Assembly: GCA_902536545.1 (NCBI GenBank)
Contig: CACAXS010000005.1
Span: 1-64,000, forward strand
Reading direction: 5' to 3'
DNA: 64,000 nt
Source: an uncultured Prochlorococcus sp.
Lineage (GTDB): Bacteria; Cyanobacteriota; Cyanobacteriia; PCC-6307; Cyanobiaceae
This document shows positions 38,691 to 47,188 of the stretch, piece by piece. Each line of letters starts with the position of its first letter. Position 1 is the first letter of the stretch. The notes beneath the pieces were generated by a model that worked only from the letters and a program-made list of their open reading frames with translations, did no database searches and was not told the origin of the DNA. The position numbers were made by a program, and so were the translations under genes.

Positions 38691-40185
38691 AATTTTCTAT
38701 ACCTTTGGAGGCTAAAATTTGCCTTGAAACCATTAATGCAGACTGACTAACACCTGCAGTCCCCTCTCCTGGGTAAATCGAATCTCCACACAACCATAAA
38801 CCTTCAAAAGGTGTCCTACTTGATAATCCAAATAAACCAAATATATCTGGATTTTGGCCAAGCCCGCCTACTATTCCATTAGGTCTTTTTGTCCATTTTT
38901 CAAAGCCCAATGGAGTTGCTAATTCCCTATGTAGCCATTTTTCAGGATCAATATCAAATTGATTTTCCAATTCAAGGGATATTTTTTTCATGAAACCATT
39001 TTTCTTCTTTAGGTAAGTTTGTTTATCTAGATCAAACCAATCTTTAGTTTTGGTAAAGATGCTGGCAATTAAAGTAACCTCACCTTTTGGTGCTCTTCCA
39101 TCACCATCATCACTAATTGATACAAATAACGAACAAAATTCTTTAGAAACAAATTGATAATGATTGGAGAATATTTTTTTAATATGTTCCTTTTTTAATG
39201 CGGAATAAAAAACTACAGCTCCACTTGGATCAGGCAAATTATTAAGTCGATTTTTATAATATTTTTTTCTTTCTAAAGGATCTTTCAAATGCTTGAGCAA
39301 AGATTGTGGAGGCGCGGTATAAATCAGATCTTTTGCTTGGTAAATAAATGATTTTTTTTTCGAATTAGCAGATACTTGCCAACACATATTTACGTCGTCA
39401 AAAGTTATAGAGTTAACTTCTTGTCCAAAAATTAAATTAACTCCAGTTTTAATCAATGAACTTTCTAATGATTCACTTAAAGACTGCATAGATTTTTTAA
39501 GGTGCCACAGACCATGTGGCTGTTGACACATCTGAAGAACAGTAGATCCATATAATGCTGCAGTATTATAAACGTCCTCTTGAGAATAAAGTTTTAGTTG
39601 AAGATTTAAGAATTTAATCAAGCGCTCATTCTTGGATAATCCACATATCCTCAATAGATCAAAAATAGTAGATTTAAGTAAGATACCTGTGACAAGGTTT
39701 GAAGGTACTAGTGCTTTAAGAAGTTGAGAAAAATCCCAAAAATTACTTATCGGTAATACAGGATTATTATTAGCAAAAATCCAATTACTTTCATGTATTA
39801 GGGTACAAAGTTTCCAAAATCTTTGACTCCCAGGAAACTGCATTTCTCGTTCAGCAATCCATTTACTTTTTTCATACCAAATTGGTATAGGATTACCCCC
39901 ATCATTTAAATCAACAATGCAAGCAGGGTCTAAAATTGTGGCTTCTGGGGGTGGAATATCTAAAAAATCGAATATTCTAGAATGTATGCCTCCCTTCTCT
40001 AAACCAGCAACCTGAGTTGCGCCAACATCGAAAGTATAATTCTTTCTTTTAAAAGTACCGGCACATCCTCCGGCTTGATTATGAGATTCGATTAAAGTCA
40101 CTGATAAGCCTTGTTTTGATAAAATCGCTGCAGAAGTTAGTCCTGCTATACCGGCGCCTACAACAATAACTTCAGACTTTCTCAT
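38680..40185 (-). CDS. crtD: CrtI-family carotenoid oxidoreductase, probable CrtD (C-3',4' desaturase)
   Basis: The 501-aa flavoprotein has the N-terminal FAD motif VIVVGAGIAGLTSAAIL, GGCAGTF, and the C-terminal FAD-binding segment GLWLCGDSIYPGEGTAGVSQSALM. This pattern and length fit the CrtD-like branch of the phytoene desaturase family, which in cyanobacteria desaturates C-3',4' in myxoxanthophyll-type carotenoids. The alternative is a CrtH-like carotene isomerase. The real substrate in this lineage is not established by sequence. It starts four bases from the divergent fructosamine-kinase-family gene. Confidence 0.7.
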   Translation of the reverse strand: MRKSEVIVVGAGIAGLTSAAILSKQGLSVTLIESHNQAGGCAGTFKRKNYTFDVGATQVAGLEKGGIHSRIFDFLDIPPPEATILDPACIVDLNDGGNPIPIWYEKSKWIAEREMQFPGSQRFWKLCTLIHESNWIFANNNPVLPISNFWDFSQLLKALVPSNLVTGILLKSTIFDLLRICGLSKNERLIKFLNLQLKLYSQEDVYNTAALYGSTVLQMCQQPHGLWHLKKSMQSLSESLESSLIKTGVNLIFGQEVNSITFDDVNMCWQVSANSKKKSFIYQAKDLIYTAPPQSLLKHLKDPLERKKYYKNRLNNLPDPSGAVVFYSALKKEHIKKIFSNHYQFVSKEFCSLFVSISDDGDGRAPKGEVTLIASIFTKTKDWFDLDKQTYLKKKNGFMKKISLELENQFDIDPEKWLHRELATPLGFEKWTKRPNGIVGGLGQNPDIFGLFGLSSRTPFEGLWLCGDSIYPGEGTAGVSQSALMVSRQILASKGIENFSL

Positions 40186-40189
40186 TAAA

Positions 40190-41068
40190 ATGCAAAAATT
40201 ATCTCCTATTGAAATTAACGAAATTTGTGAAGAATTAGGTGAAACCTATCCAAAAAGTATTGAACAAGTACATGGTGGTGATATTCATAGTGCTTGGCGA
40301 ATAGAATTTTCAAACAAAAAGTTATTCCTTAAAAGAAACATTAGAAATAAAAAATTTCTTAAATTTGAAAAATATTGTCTCCAAAATTTGAGAAAATATA
40401 TTAATCAAGAAAACTTAGTTATTCCTGAAATTATTGCATATAAAAATATAAAAAATATAGAGATTCTTTTAATTGAGTGGATAGATATGCATAACTTTGA
40501 CCAAAAAAAGCTTGGAAAAGGTTTGGGTGAATTGCATCTAAAATCGGCTGAATCTAATCACAAAATGTTTGGGTTTCCTGTTGAGGGTTTTATAGGAACA
40601 ACAGATCAGAAGAAAGGCTTGGAAGATAATTGGATAGATTGTTTTTTAAACTTAAGGATAATACCTCAATTATTAATTCTTAAACCAAAGACTTTAGATA
40701 AGAAAATAATAAATAAAGTTAAAGAAAAAATTAAAACAGAATTACTGAATCACGAACCAATAAATGCTCTAGTTCATGGTGATTTGTGGTCAGGAAATGC
40801 AGGAATGGATAAAAGTGGAAAGGGGGTAATTTTTGACCCGGCATCTTGGTGGGCAGATAATGAAGTAGATATAGCTATGACAAAATTATTTGGGGGTTTT
40901 AGAAAAGAATTTTATGAAGAATATCATAGAATTTTTCCAATAAAAAAAGGATTTGAAAAAAGAATTATTATTTATAATTTTTATCACATATTGAATCACG
41001 CCAATATGTTTGGAGGAGAGTATTTAAAAAAAGTTAAAGATTACGTAAAAGCAATACTTAATATGTAA
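40190..41068 (+). CDS. Fructosamine kinase family protein
   Basis: This 292-aa protein has a small protein-kinase-like fold. FLKRN carries the ATP-binding Lys, LVHGDLWSGNAG is the catalytic loop and VIFDPASWWADNEVDIAM supplies the metal-binding Asp. Relatives phosphorylate ketosamines on glycated proteins for deglycation. It is divergent from the CrtD-like gene with only four bases between starts, so promoters must lie inside coding sequence. Confidence 0.88.
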   Translation: MQKLSPIEINEICEELGETYPKSIEQVHGGDIHSAWRIEFSNKKLFLKRNIRNKKFLKFEKYCLQNLRKYINQENLVIPEIIAYKNIKNIEILLIEWIDMHNFDQKKLGKGLGELHLKSAESNHKMFGFPVEGFIGTTDQKKGLEDNWIDCFLNLRIIPQLLILKPKTLDKKIINKVKEKIKTELLNHEPINALVHGDLWSGNAGMDKSGKGVIFDPASWWADNEVDIAMTKLFGGFRKEFYEEYHRIFPIKKGFEKRIIIYNFYHILNHANMFGGEYLKKVKDYVKAILNM

Positions 41069-41075
41069 TCTTAAA

Positions 41076-41441
41076 CTACCCTAAATATGTCTTCTTAAGA
41101 TTTTGTACCTTATCTAAAACAGCTTCACGATTTTCACTGGTGCGAAGATTTTGCCAGCTCCATTGACCTACAACAATTACGCCTAGTAGTTCTAGTAAAC
41201 CAGGAAGGATTGGGAAAAAGTTTATCGTGTCAATGACAACTTTAATTATTATTTGAGCTATTACGACAACAGCGATTATGCCTGCCGCCTTGCCGTACTT
41301 ACCCATTTGAGTCCAATCAACATTACCAAGGGTTTCATTGACTTTTCCCATAACATCAGAGTACTTCTCTGAAAAACTTTTGGTTTCTGAGCTTGTATCG
41401 GAGCCGGAGTCTTGGTTTGACTCTGGAGTGTTATCACTCAT
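41076..41441 (-). CDS. CAAD-domain thylakoid membrane protein (CURT1-like)
   Basis: The 121-aa protein has a polar, Ser/Glu-rich N-terminus, an amphipathic region, and two adjacent membrane helices (about residues 52-71 and 75-93), then a basic amphipathic tail. This is the CAAD domain shared with plant and cyanobacterial CURT1, which bends thylakoid membranes. I start at the second Met (MSDNTPES); the ATG at 41456 would add five residues. Confidence 0.85.
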   Translation of the reverse strand: MSDNTPESNQDSGSDTSSETKSFSEKYSDVMGKVNETLGNVDWTQMGKYGKAAGIIAVVVIAQIIIKVVIDTINFFPILPGLLELLGVIVVGQWSWQNLRTSENREAVLDKVQNLKKTYLG

Positions 41442-41735
41442 GAATTCAGTAAACATAATATATGAATTAGACAGTATCGGAAAAAACGTCTATTGACTAC
41501 CTTTTTGTTGTGCAAAATTCCGAACCGAAACATTTTGTATTTTTTAGATGCTTTGGTTTATAAGGTTTCTGAAGTTATTTAAACCTAAAATTGGTTTTAT
41601 AAAAACTTCACATTATCGTCTAGTTCTAACAAAAACATAAATAAATTTTAGTAATAAGAAAATTTAAAAAGTCTAAAATTTTTATTTTAATTATTATATT
41701 TTCATAGTTTAGCTCGCAAAAATTAAAGGATCTCA
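41442..41735. other. Intergenic region with nested inverted repeats
   Basis: This 294-base gap separates divergent genes. TGAAGTT (41570-41576) pairs with AACTTCA (41604-41610), and inside it AAACC (41581-41585) pairs with GGTTT (41593-41597). I see no ORF. It may hold a regulator site or a small RNA, but nothing decides between these. Confidence 0.4.
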
Positions 41736-42881
41736 ATGTCCAAAGATTTAAAATTTAATTTCTTAAACTCTGATGAAGAAGAAAGATATCAAAAACATTT
41801 CACCCTCAAAGAGATAGGTTATGAAGGCCAACTAAATCTTAAAAACAGCTCAGTATTATGCATTGGTGCAGGTGGGCTTGGGTCTTCCGTTTTGCTTTAT
41901 TTAGCTGCAGCAGGAATTGGGAGAATTGGAATAGTTGATAACGATCAAGTTGAAAAGTCTAATCTCCAGAGACAGATAATTCATGAAACAAATAATATTG
42001 GCAATCCTAAAATTGATTCTGCCAGAGAAAGAATTAAAAAATTAAATCCTAATTGCGAAATATTAAGCTTTTCAAAGAGAATTAATCCTAAAAATGCTCT
42101 TGAATTAATAAAGGAGTTTGATGTTATTTGTGATTGCTCAGATAACTTTGGCACAAGATATTTAATAAATGATTCATGCCTGATATTAAAAAGACCCCTA
42201 GTCTTTGGAAGTGTACAAGGCTTTGAAGGGCAAGTTAGTGTTTTCAATTTACATAAAAATAGTCCCAATTTAAGAGACTTACTTCCAGAATCACCTTCAA
42301 AAAATGCTGCCCCTAGTTGTGCTGAATACGGGGTTGTGGGTGTTTCAACAGGTTTAATAGGAATTCTTCAAGTTAATGAAATTATCAAAATCATTTTGAA
42401 AAAAGGTGAAATTTTAGATGGGAAGATTTTAATTTTTGATCTATTGAATATGAATATGAAAAAATTAAATCTAAAAAGCGATCAGTTAAATAAACGAATA
42501 AAAAATCTGTCTCAGTTTGAGAGCTTTTATAATAGTGATGGATATTGTGAGAAAAACGATAAAGTTAACAGTATTAATGCTAATGACTTTAATAGTTTAT
42601 ACAAAGCAAAACCCAACAATATTCTTTTAATTGATGTTAGAGAAAATGAAGAATTTTCTACAACTGCAATAAAAGGATCTATCTCAATTCCTTTAAGTCA
42701 TTTGAACCAAGAATCTGACTTAAAATTTATTCAAAAAGAAAGTTTAAATAAAGAGGTTTTCACTATATGTAAATCGGGGAAACGCTCTGAAAAAGCTTCA
42801 AGAATCTTGTCTAAATTCAAAATTCAGTCAAGATCTATTGAAGGCGGCATTGAAAAGGTAAAAAAAATATTATGTAATTAA
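41736..42881 (+). CDS. moeB: MoeB/ThiF family adenylyltransferase with rhodanese domain
   Basis: Residues about 10-245 form an E1-like domain with CIGAGGLGSSVLLYLAAAGIG and DNDQVEKSNLQRQ, which adenylates the C-terminal Gly of a ubiquitin-like sulfur carrier (MoaD or ThiS). Cys in APSCAEYGVVG is the probable conserved cysteine. Residues about 270-381 are a rhodanese domain with active Cys in CKSGKRSEKA. The fusion suits a sulfurtransferase role in molybdopterin or thiamine synthesis. The usual second CxxC zinc pair is not evident. Confidence 0.9.
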   Translation: MSKDLKFNFLNSDEEERYQKHFTLKEIGYEGQLNLKNSSVLCIGAGGLGSSVLLYLAAAGIGRIGIVDNDQVEKSNLQRQIIHETNNIGNPKIDSARERIKKLNPNCEILSFSKRINPKNALELIKEFDVICDCSDNFGTRYLINDSCLILKRPLVFGSVQGFEGQVSVFNLHKNSPNLRDLLPESPSKNAAPSCAEYGVVGVSTGLIGILQVNEIIKIILKKGEILDGKILIFDLLNMNMKKLNLKSDQLNKRIKNLSQFESFYNSDGYCEKNDKVNSINANDFNSLYKAKPNNILLIDVRENEEFSTTAIKGSISIPLSHLNQESDLKFIQKESLNKEVFTICKSGKRSEKASRILSKFKIQSRSIEGGIEKVKKILCN

Positions 42882-42895
42882 TTTTTAAAGAATAA

Positions 42896-44056
42896 TTAGT
42901 AATCTACACCTCTTTTCAAATCAACTCCCACATTTGCATAATGCTTATGACAAACCATTTCAGAGTAAACATCAGCTAGTTCAAAGTATGAAGGTTCATT
43001 TTTACACCTCCCAGTAATTACAACTTCTGTATCTGCTGGTTTTTTTAAGAGCGTTTGATGTATTGATTCCACAGGTAACAACTCTAAATCAACAGTTGGA
43101 TTCAATTCATCTAAAATAATTGTTTTATACAAGCCAGACAATATAGCAGCTTTAGCAATTTCCCATGCTCTTTCCGCCTCAACATAATCAATTGGTTGTT
43201 GCTGACCTCTCCATACGATGGCATCTCTGCCTGAACGCAAATGATCTACTAAATGAGGATAACTCTCCCTCAAAGCTTCTATGGCAGCATCTTCGGTATA
43301 TCCATTTCCACCTTTTAACCACTGTAATATTAAAACTCTATGACTTTTATCTTGAGATATTCCTTTACCGATAGCTTGAAGAGCCTTACCGAGTGCACTT
43401 GTGGATTTGCCCTTTCCTTCACCTGTGTAAATCTCAATTCCACCACTAGATATACTTTGTTTAGTTAGTTCTGATAAGTCTCCTATCAAACGTGGTCTCA
43501 TTTCTGAATGGAGTTGAGATATTCTCACCAAAGAGGTAGGGGCTGCTCTTCCAGTAATAATTATTTCTAATCCATCTGGACGATTTTGAAGAGAATCAAC
43601 TACTTCATTGATATCAAGCATTCCTAAATCAAGAACTGGATTCAACTCATCGAGTACAACTACAGAATAAAGAGAACTAGCAATTGCTCCTTTAGCAATA
43701 TTCCATCCTCTTTCGGCCTCGCCAACATCAAACCTTGTCACTTGGTCAGCAGTAAAGAATTCAGATCTACCTGTCCTTACATGGTCAATTAAATGTGGAA
43801 AGCCTCTTTGTAAAGCCTCTATGGCTGAATCCTCGTCATATGGCCTTTCAGGGCCCTTTAAAAATCTTAGAAGTAAAACTCTTGACTGTCTTTTTTCGCA
43901 TATACCTAATCCTATTGTCCTGAGAACTACTCCCAATGCAGCCTGACTTTTCCCCTTACCCTCTCCATCATAAATATGTAATTGACCTTTTGATCTCTCT
44001 TGACTGTCACTTGCTGTGACAATTCCAATTCCTCTATTTCTACTCGTATTAGTCAA
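42896..44056 (-). CDS. cobO: Tandem-duplicated cob(I)alamin adenosyltransferase (CobO/BtuR type)
   Basis: CobO adds the upper adenosyl ligand to corrinoids. This 386-aa protein contains two complete copies in one chain. The P-loop GEGKGKS occurs at residues 31-37 and 212-218, each followed by the RVLLLRFLKG / RVLILQWLKG strand, an EDSAIEAL / EDAAIEAL helix, and the Walker-B-like VVLDELNP / IILDELNP. Typical CobO is about 190-200 aa. Both halves look catalytically complete. Its 3' end faces moeB across 14 bases. Confidence 0.9.
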   Translation of the reverse strand: MTNTSRNRGIGIVTASDSQERSKGQLHIYDGEGKGKSQAALGVVLRTIGLGICEKRQSRVLLLRFLKGPERPYDEDSAIEALQRGFPHLIDHVRTGRSEFFTADQVTRFDVGEAERGWNIAKGAIASSLYSVVVLDELNPVLDLGMLDINEVVDSLQNRPDGLEIIITGRAAPTSLVRISQLHSEMRPRLIGDLSELTKQSISSGGIEIYTGEGKGKSTSALGKALQAIGKGISQDKSHRVLILQWLKGGNGYTEDAAIEALRESYPHLVDHLRSGRDAIVWRGQQQPIDYVEAERAWEIAKAAILSGLYKTIILDELNPTVDLELLPVESIHQTLLKKPADTEVVITGRCKNEPSYFELADVYSEMVCHKHYANVGVDLKRGVDY

Positions 44057-44164
44057 TTGAACAAAATTAATAAATTTAATCTAAGATATAGATAAGAATA
44101 TTATTAAAAATTTAATAATAAATTCAACCTATTCATAGGTAATTTGAATTTTAAAGTAATAAGC

Positions 44165-44989
44165 ATGTTCAATCAACTAGAAATTCTCTCTGATGAACAA
44201 AGTGAAAAGCTTTATACAATTAGAAGATACATTAAGAATCTTGATAGTGTTTGTATTGCTTATTCCGGAGGAGTTGATAGTACATTAGTAGCATCATTAG
44301 CATTTGAGCAATTAGGTAGCAATGCAATTGCTATAACTGGTATTTCTCCTGCATTAGCCAATACTCTTCGAGAAGAAGCAAGAAGGCAAGCAAAATGGAT
44401 TGGAGTAAAACATTTAGAAATTAAAACATCAGAATTAGATCAATCAAGTTACAGTGAAAATCCAAAGGATAGGTGCTTTGCATGCAAAAAAGAGCTCCAT
44501 AAACATACAACCTACCTCTCCAAAAAACTTAATTACAAGACTGTTTTAGATGGAGTCAATCTGGATGATCTTAAAGATTACAGACCAGGTATACAAGCCT
44601 CAAAACAAGCAGGAGTTATCTCTCCCCTTGCAAAATTTAAAATCTCAAAAAAAGACATTAGGGATATATCAAGGGCTTTGGGTTTTCCTTGGTGGGATAA
44701 ACCTGCTCAACCTTGTTTATCATCAAGATTTCCTTATGGCCATGAAATAACTAGTGAAAGGCTAAAAATGGTTGAGAAAGCAGAGGAATATCTTAAAGAA
44801 TGTGGTTTATCAGAGGTTAGGGTTAGATGCCAAGGCTCAACTGCAAGAATAGAAATTCCCCAAGATGAATTAAAGCATTTTTTTAACAAATATAATTTTA
44901 GTGAGTTAGTTCAATATTTTTCTAATTTAGGATTTAATTGCACAAGTTTAGATCTTGAGGGACTAGTTAGCGGAAAATTAAATAGGTAA
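44165..44989 (+). CDS. larE: LarE-like ATP-dependent sacrificial sulfur transferase
   Basis: The PP-loop YSGGVDS (residues 33-39) marks an ATP pyrophosphatase that adenylates a carboxylate. Downstream, DRCFACKKEL, KTVLDGVNLDD, DKPAQPCLSSRFPYG and ARIEIP match LarE, which donates cysteine sulfur during nickel-pincer cofactor synthesis for lactate racemase. No larA, larB or larC is in this window, so the role here is open. I use ATG 44165; a TTG at 44144 adds seven residues. Confidence 0.82.
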   Translation: MFNQLEILSDEQSEKLYTIRRYIKNLDSVCIAYSGGVDSTLVASLAFEQLGSNAIAITGISPALANTLREEARRQAKWIGVKHLEIKTSELDQSSYSENPKDRCFACKKELHKHTTYLSKKLNYKTVLDGVNLDDLKDYRPGIQASKQAGVISPLAKFKISKKDIRDISRALGFPWWDKPAQPCLSSRFPYGHEITSERLKMVEKAEEYLKECGLSEVRVRCQGSTARIEIPQDELKHFFNKYNFSELVQYFSNLGFNCTSLDLEGLVSGKLNR

Positions 44990-44995
44990 ATATTG

Positions 44996-45430
44996 TCAAA
45001 CAAACGTTCTGATCTGTTTAGAGACTGCTGAAGGTGGATTTCGCTCAATAACACGCAAAGAATGTTCTTTAGCCTTCAAAGATTCAATTAAATATTGACT
45101 AGCTAGTTCAGGCATCATATTTTGACCACATGTAAAAATATCGACTGCCGAATAATTAGATTCAGGCCAAGTATGTATTGAAATATGAGATTCTGACAGT
45201 AATGCAATTGCCGTAACCCCATGAGGCTCAAATTTATTACTTATCAAATTCAAAACTGTTGCATTTGCCAATTTAGCAGATTTGTTTAGAACACAACGCA
45301 AAAAACATTCGTCATTTAATTTTTCGCGATCACATCTATAAAGTTCCAACAAAAGGTGTTTACTTTGATGACTTAATTTTTGCTCATCACTTAAAGATCT
45401 TAAAATTTGACTTTTTTTGTAGATTTCCAT
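44996..45430 (-). CDS. speD: S-adenosylmethionine decarboxylase proenzyme
   Basis: SpeD self-cleaves to create a pyruvoyl group and decarboxylates SAM for spermidine synthesis. The cleavage site is visible as SESHISIHTWPE, with Ser81 the likely pyruvoyl residue and His86 nearby, followed by the YSAVDIFTCG strand with the conserved Cys101. Length 144 aa fits the prokaryotic class 1B enzyme. Confidence 0.93.
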   Translation of the reverse strand: MEIYKKSQILRSLSDEQKLSHQSKHLLLELYRCDREKLNDECFLRCVLNKSAKLANATVLNLISNKFEPHGVTAIALLSESHISIHTWPESNYSAVDIFTCGQNMMPELASQYLIESLKAKEHSLRVIERNPPSAVSKQIRTFV

Positions 45431-45482
45431 TTAAGAAATTTATATGAAATTAAGATTAGCTAAAAATCATGCCATATTTTAA

Positions 45483-46589
45483 TTATAAGTGAATCATTTG
45501 TGACGAGCCTAAGAAGGACTGATTAAATTTATCTAAATGTGTCGCACTTATAAAACATTGACTATCTTTACCAACAGAATTTAATAACAAATTTTGCCTT
45601 GTTAAATCTAATTCCGCCAATACATCATCCAAAATAAGTATTGGAGGAACATTTAATGTTTTAGTTAATAAATCGAGTTCAGCCATTTTTAAAGCCAAGA
45701 TAAAAGTCCTTTGCTGTCCTGAGGAACCATATTTTCTAACTGAAACATTATTGATTAGAAACTCAACATCATCGCGATGTGGGCCAAAATTACATTTCCC
45801 AGTCAATGCTTCTATTGAACGCTGATTTAAGAGTTGTTCTGCTATTTTTTTACTAATAACTTCTTCTTCTTCTTCTTCTTCTAGACTTATATTTTGCATC
45901 CCCGAAAGATAATTTATGTCTATTTGTTCTTGAGATTTACTTAAATGATTATGCCAATATTCAACATATGGTTTTATTTTTAACAAAGCTCTTCTTCTGC
46001 GCCTAAAAATTCTTGTACTTACTATTGACATTTGAATATCAAAGCTTTCAACAATATCTGTGGATTGGGTTTTTGAAAAACTTTCCGAACGCCAAAAATG
46101 ACTTCTTTGTTTTAAAAGCCTATTAAATCTACTTATCAAATCTAAATAAACTGGTTCAAGCTGAGAAACGACTTTATCAATCCATGTTCTTCGATAACTA
46201 GGTTCGCTTCTAACAATATTTATATCATTAGAACAGAAACATACACTCCGAATATAATTCTTTAATTCACTCTGTTTTTTCAAGATTGATTCATTGACAT
46301 AAATTCTTTTAGGCCCTCTTCGGAATAAATTTAACTTTAAATCGTCTTTAAAATTTATCTGTCCTATAACTACAGCCATATCACTGTCTTTCTCTATCAA
46401 GTCTTTATCGCTTAGTGCTCTATTAGATTTTAATTGACTTAAAAATTCGACAGATTCAAGTAAATTTGACTTGCCAATACCATTGCAGCCAAGAACAATT
46501 GCTCTTTGCTCCTTTAGATCAATTTCAAAACTTTTATGGTTCCGAAAATTTTTAATTTTTAATTTATTTAAAAAAATTTTTTTGTGCAT
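45483..46589 (-). CDS. recF: DNA replication and repair protein RecF
   Basis: RecF is an SMC-like ATPase that helps load RecA at gaps. Walker A is LGCNGIGKSNLLESV near residue 34, the signature motif YGSSGQQRTFILALKMAE, and Walker B ILILDDVLAELD, followed by a QCFISATHLD switch. At 368 aa the length is normal. A run of seven Glu in the middle (SLEEEEEEEV) is coded by a pure GAA repeat. Confidence 0.95.
   Translation of the reverse strand: MHKKIFLNKLKIKNFRNHKSFEIDLKEQRAIVLGCNGIGKSNLLESVEFLSQLKSNRALSDKDLIEKDSDMAVVIGQINFKDDLKLNLFRRGPKRIYVNESILKKQSELKNYIRSVCFCSNDINIVRSEPSYRRTWIDKVVSQLEPVYLDLISRFNRLLKQRSHFWRSESFSKTQSTDIVESFDIQMSIVSTRIFRRRRRALLKIKPYVEYWHNHLSKSQEQIDINYLSGMQNISLEEEEEEEVISKKIAEQLLNQRSIEALTGKCNFGPHRDDVEFLINNVSVRKYGSSGQQRTFILALKMAELDLLTKTLNVPPILILDDVLAELDLTRQNLLLNSVGKDSQCFISATHLDKFNQSFLGSSQMIHL
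45861..45881. repeat. Trinucleotide microsatellite (TTC/GAA)7 inside recF
   Basis: Seven perfect TTC units on the plus strand, read as GAA on the coding strand, encode a run of seven Glu. Copy-number change would add or remove Glu without shifting the frame. Confidence 0.9.
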
Positions 46590-46653
46590 TCATTAATTAA
46601 ATTAGCTAAGTTTGAAATATTTAGATTTTCTTTAAAGAAATTGAAAAATTTAA

Positions 46654-46727
46654 GGGCATGTAGCTCAGTTGGATAGAGCATCAGATTCCGGTTCTGAGAG
46701 TCGGGGGTTCGAATCCCTCCATGCTCG
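46654..46727 (+). tRNA. tRNA-Arg (CCG)
   Basis: The 74-base cloverleaf has acceptor GGGCATG pairing with CATGCTC, D-arm AGCTCAGTTGGATAGAGC, anticodon loop TTCCGGT (anticodon CCG, reading CGG) and T-arm GGGGGTTCGAATCCCTC. The codon it reads is rare in such an AT-rich genome. Confidence 0.95.
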
Positions 46728-46738
46728 TACAAATGATT

Positions 46739-47185
46739 TTAAAGTTTATATCCCATTACTCTTATTCCATTTGGATCTAATATGAATCCATTTTCCTCTA
46801 AACTTATAAAAGAGGATACTGGAGCCTGTACAGATATACTGCATCCGGGCATTTCTCTATTTATTTTTTCCAGAGTTACTTGAAGCAATATTGAATAATA
46901 AAGTTGCTGATTATTCCCTGGCACTGCACTTAAATTCCACAAGTTAGCATTCAATCCCCTGTCGGACGTAACCCTTACAAAGCCATATAATTTATTTTTT
47001 GATTCATTCTGTATGGTAAAAAAGAAATTACTTTTCTGAATAGCCTCAGAAAGAGGTTTTATTGGAAATGTCTCACAACCACAATTTGCTAAAAGTTTGT
47101 TAACTTCTTTAGCTAAGGGTATTTGAGAAGAGTTAACAAAATAACCTTCTGGAAGAACAAGTTTTTTTTTAGAAAAATATTGCAA
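46739..47185 (-). CDS. GNAT-family acetyltransferase-like protein
   Basis: The 148-aa protein has the general order of a GCN5-related N-acetyltransferase: a central strand pair (LYGFVRVTSDRGLNANLWNLSAVPG), a long helix with QLYYSILLQVTLEKI, and a late SFISLEENGFILDPNGIRVMGY strand. The usual RGxGIG acetyl-CoA loop is poorly kept (PGNNQQLYYSIL), so activity is uncertain. It lies three bases after ppc and is probably cotranscribed. Confidence 0.65.
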   Translation of the reverse strand: MQYFSKKKLVLPEGYFVNSSQIPLAKEVNKLLANCGCETFPIKPLSEAIQKSNFFFTIQNESKNKLYGFVRVTSDRGLNANLWNLSAVPGNNQQLYYSILLQVTLEKINREMPGCSISVQAPVSSFISLEENGFILDPNGIRVMGYKL

Positions 47186-47188
47186 TTA

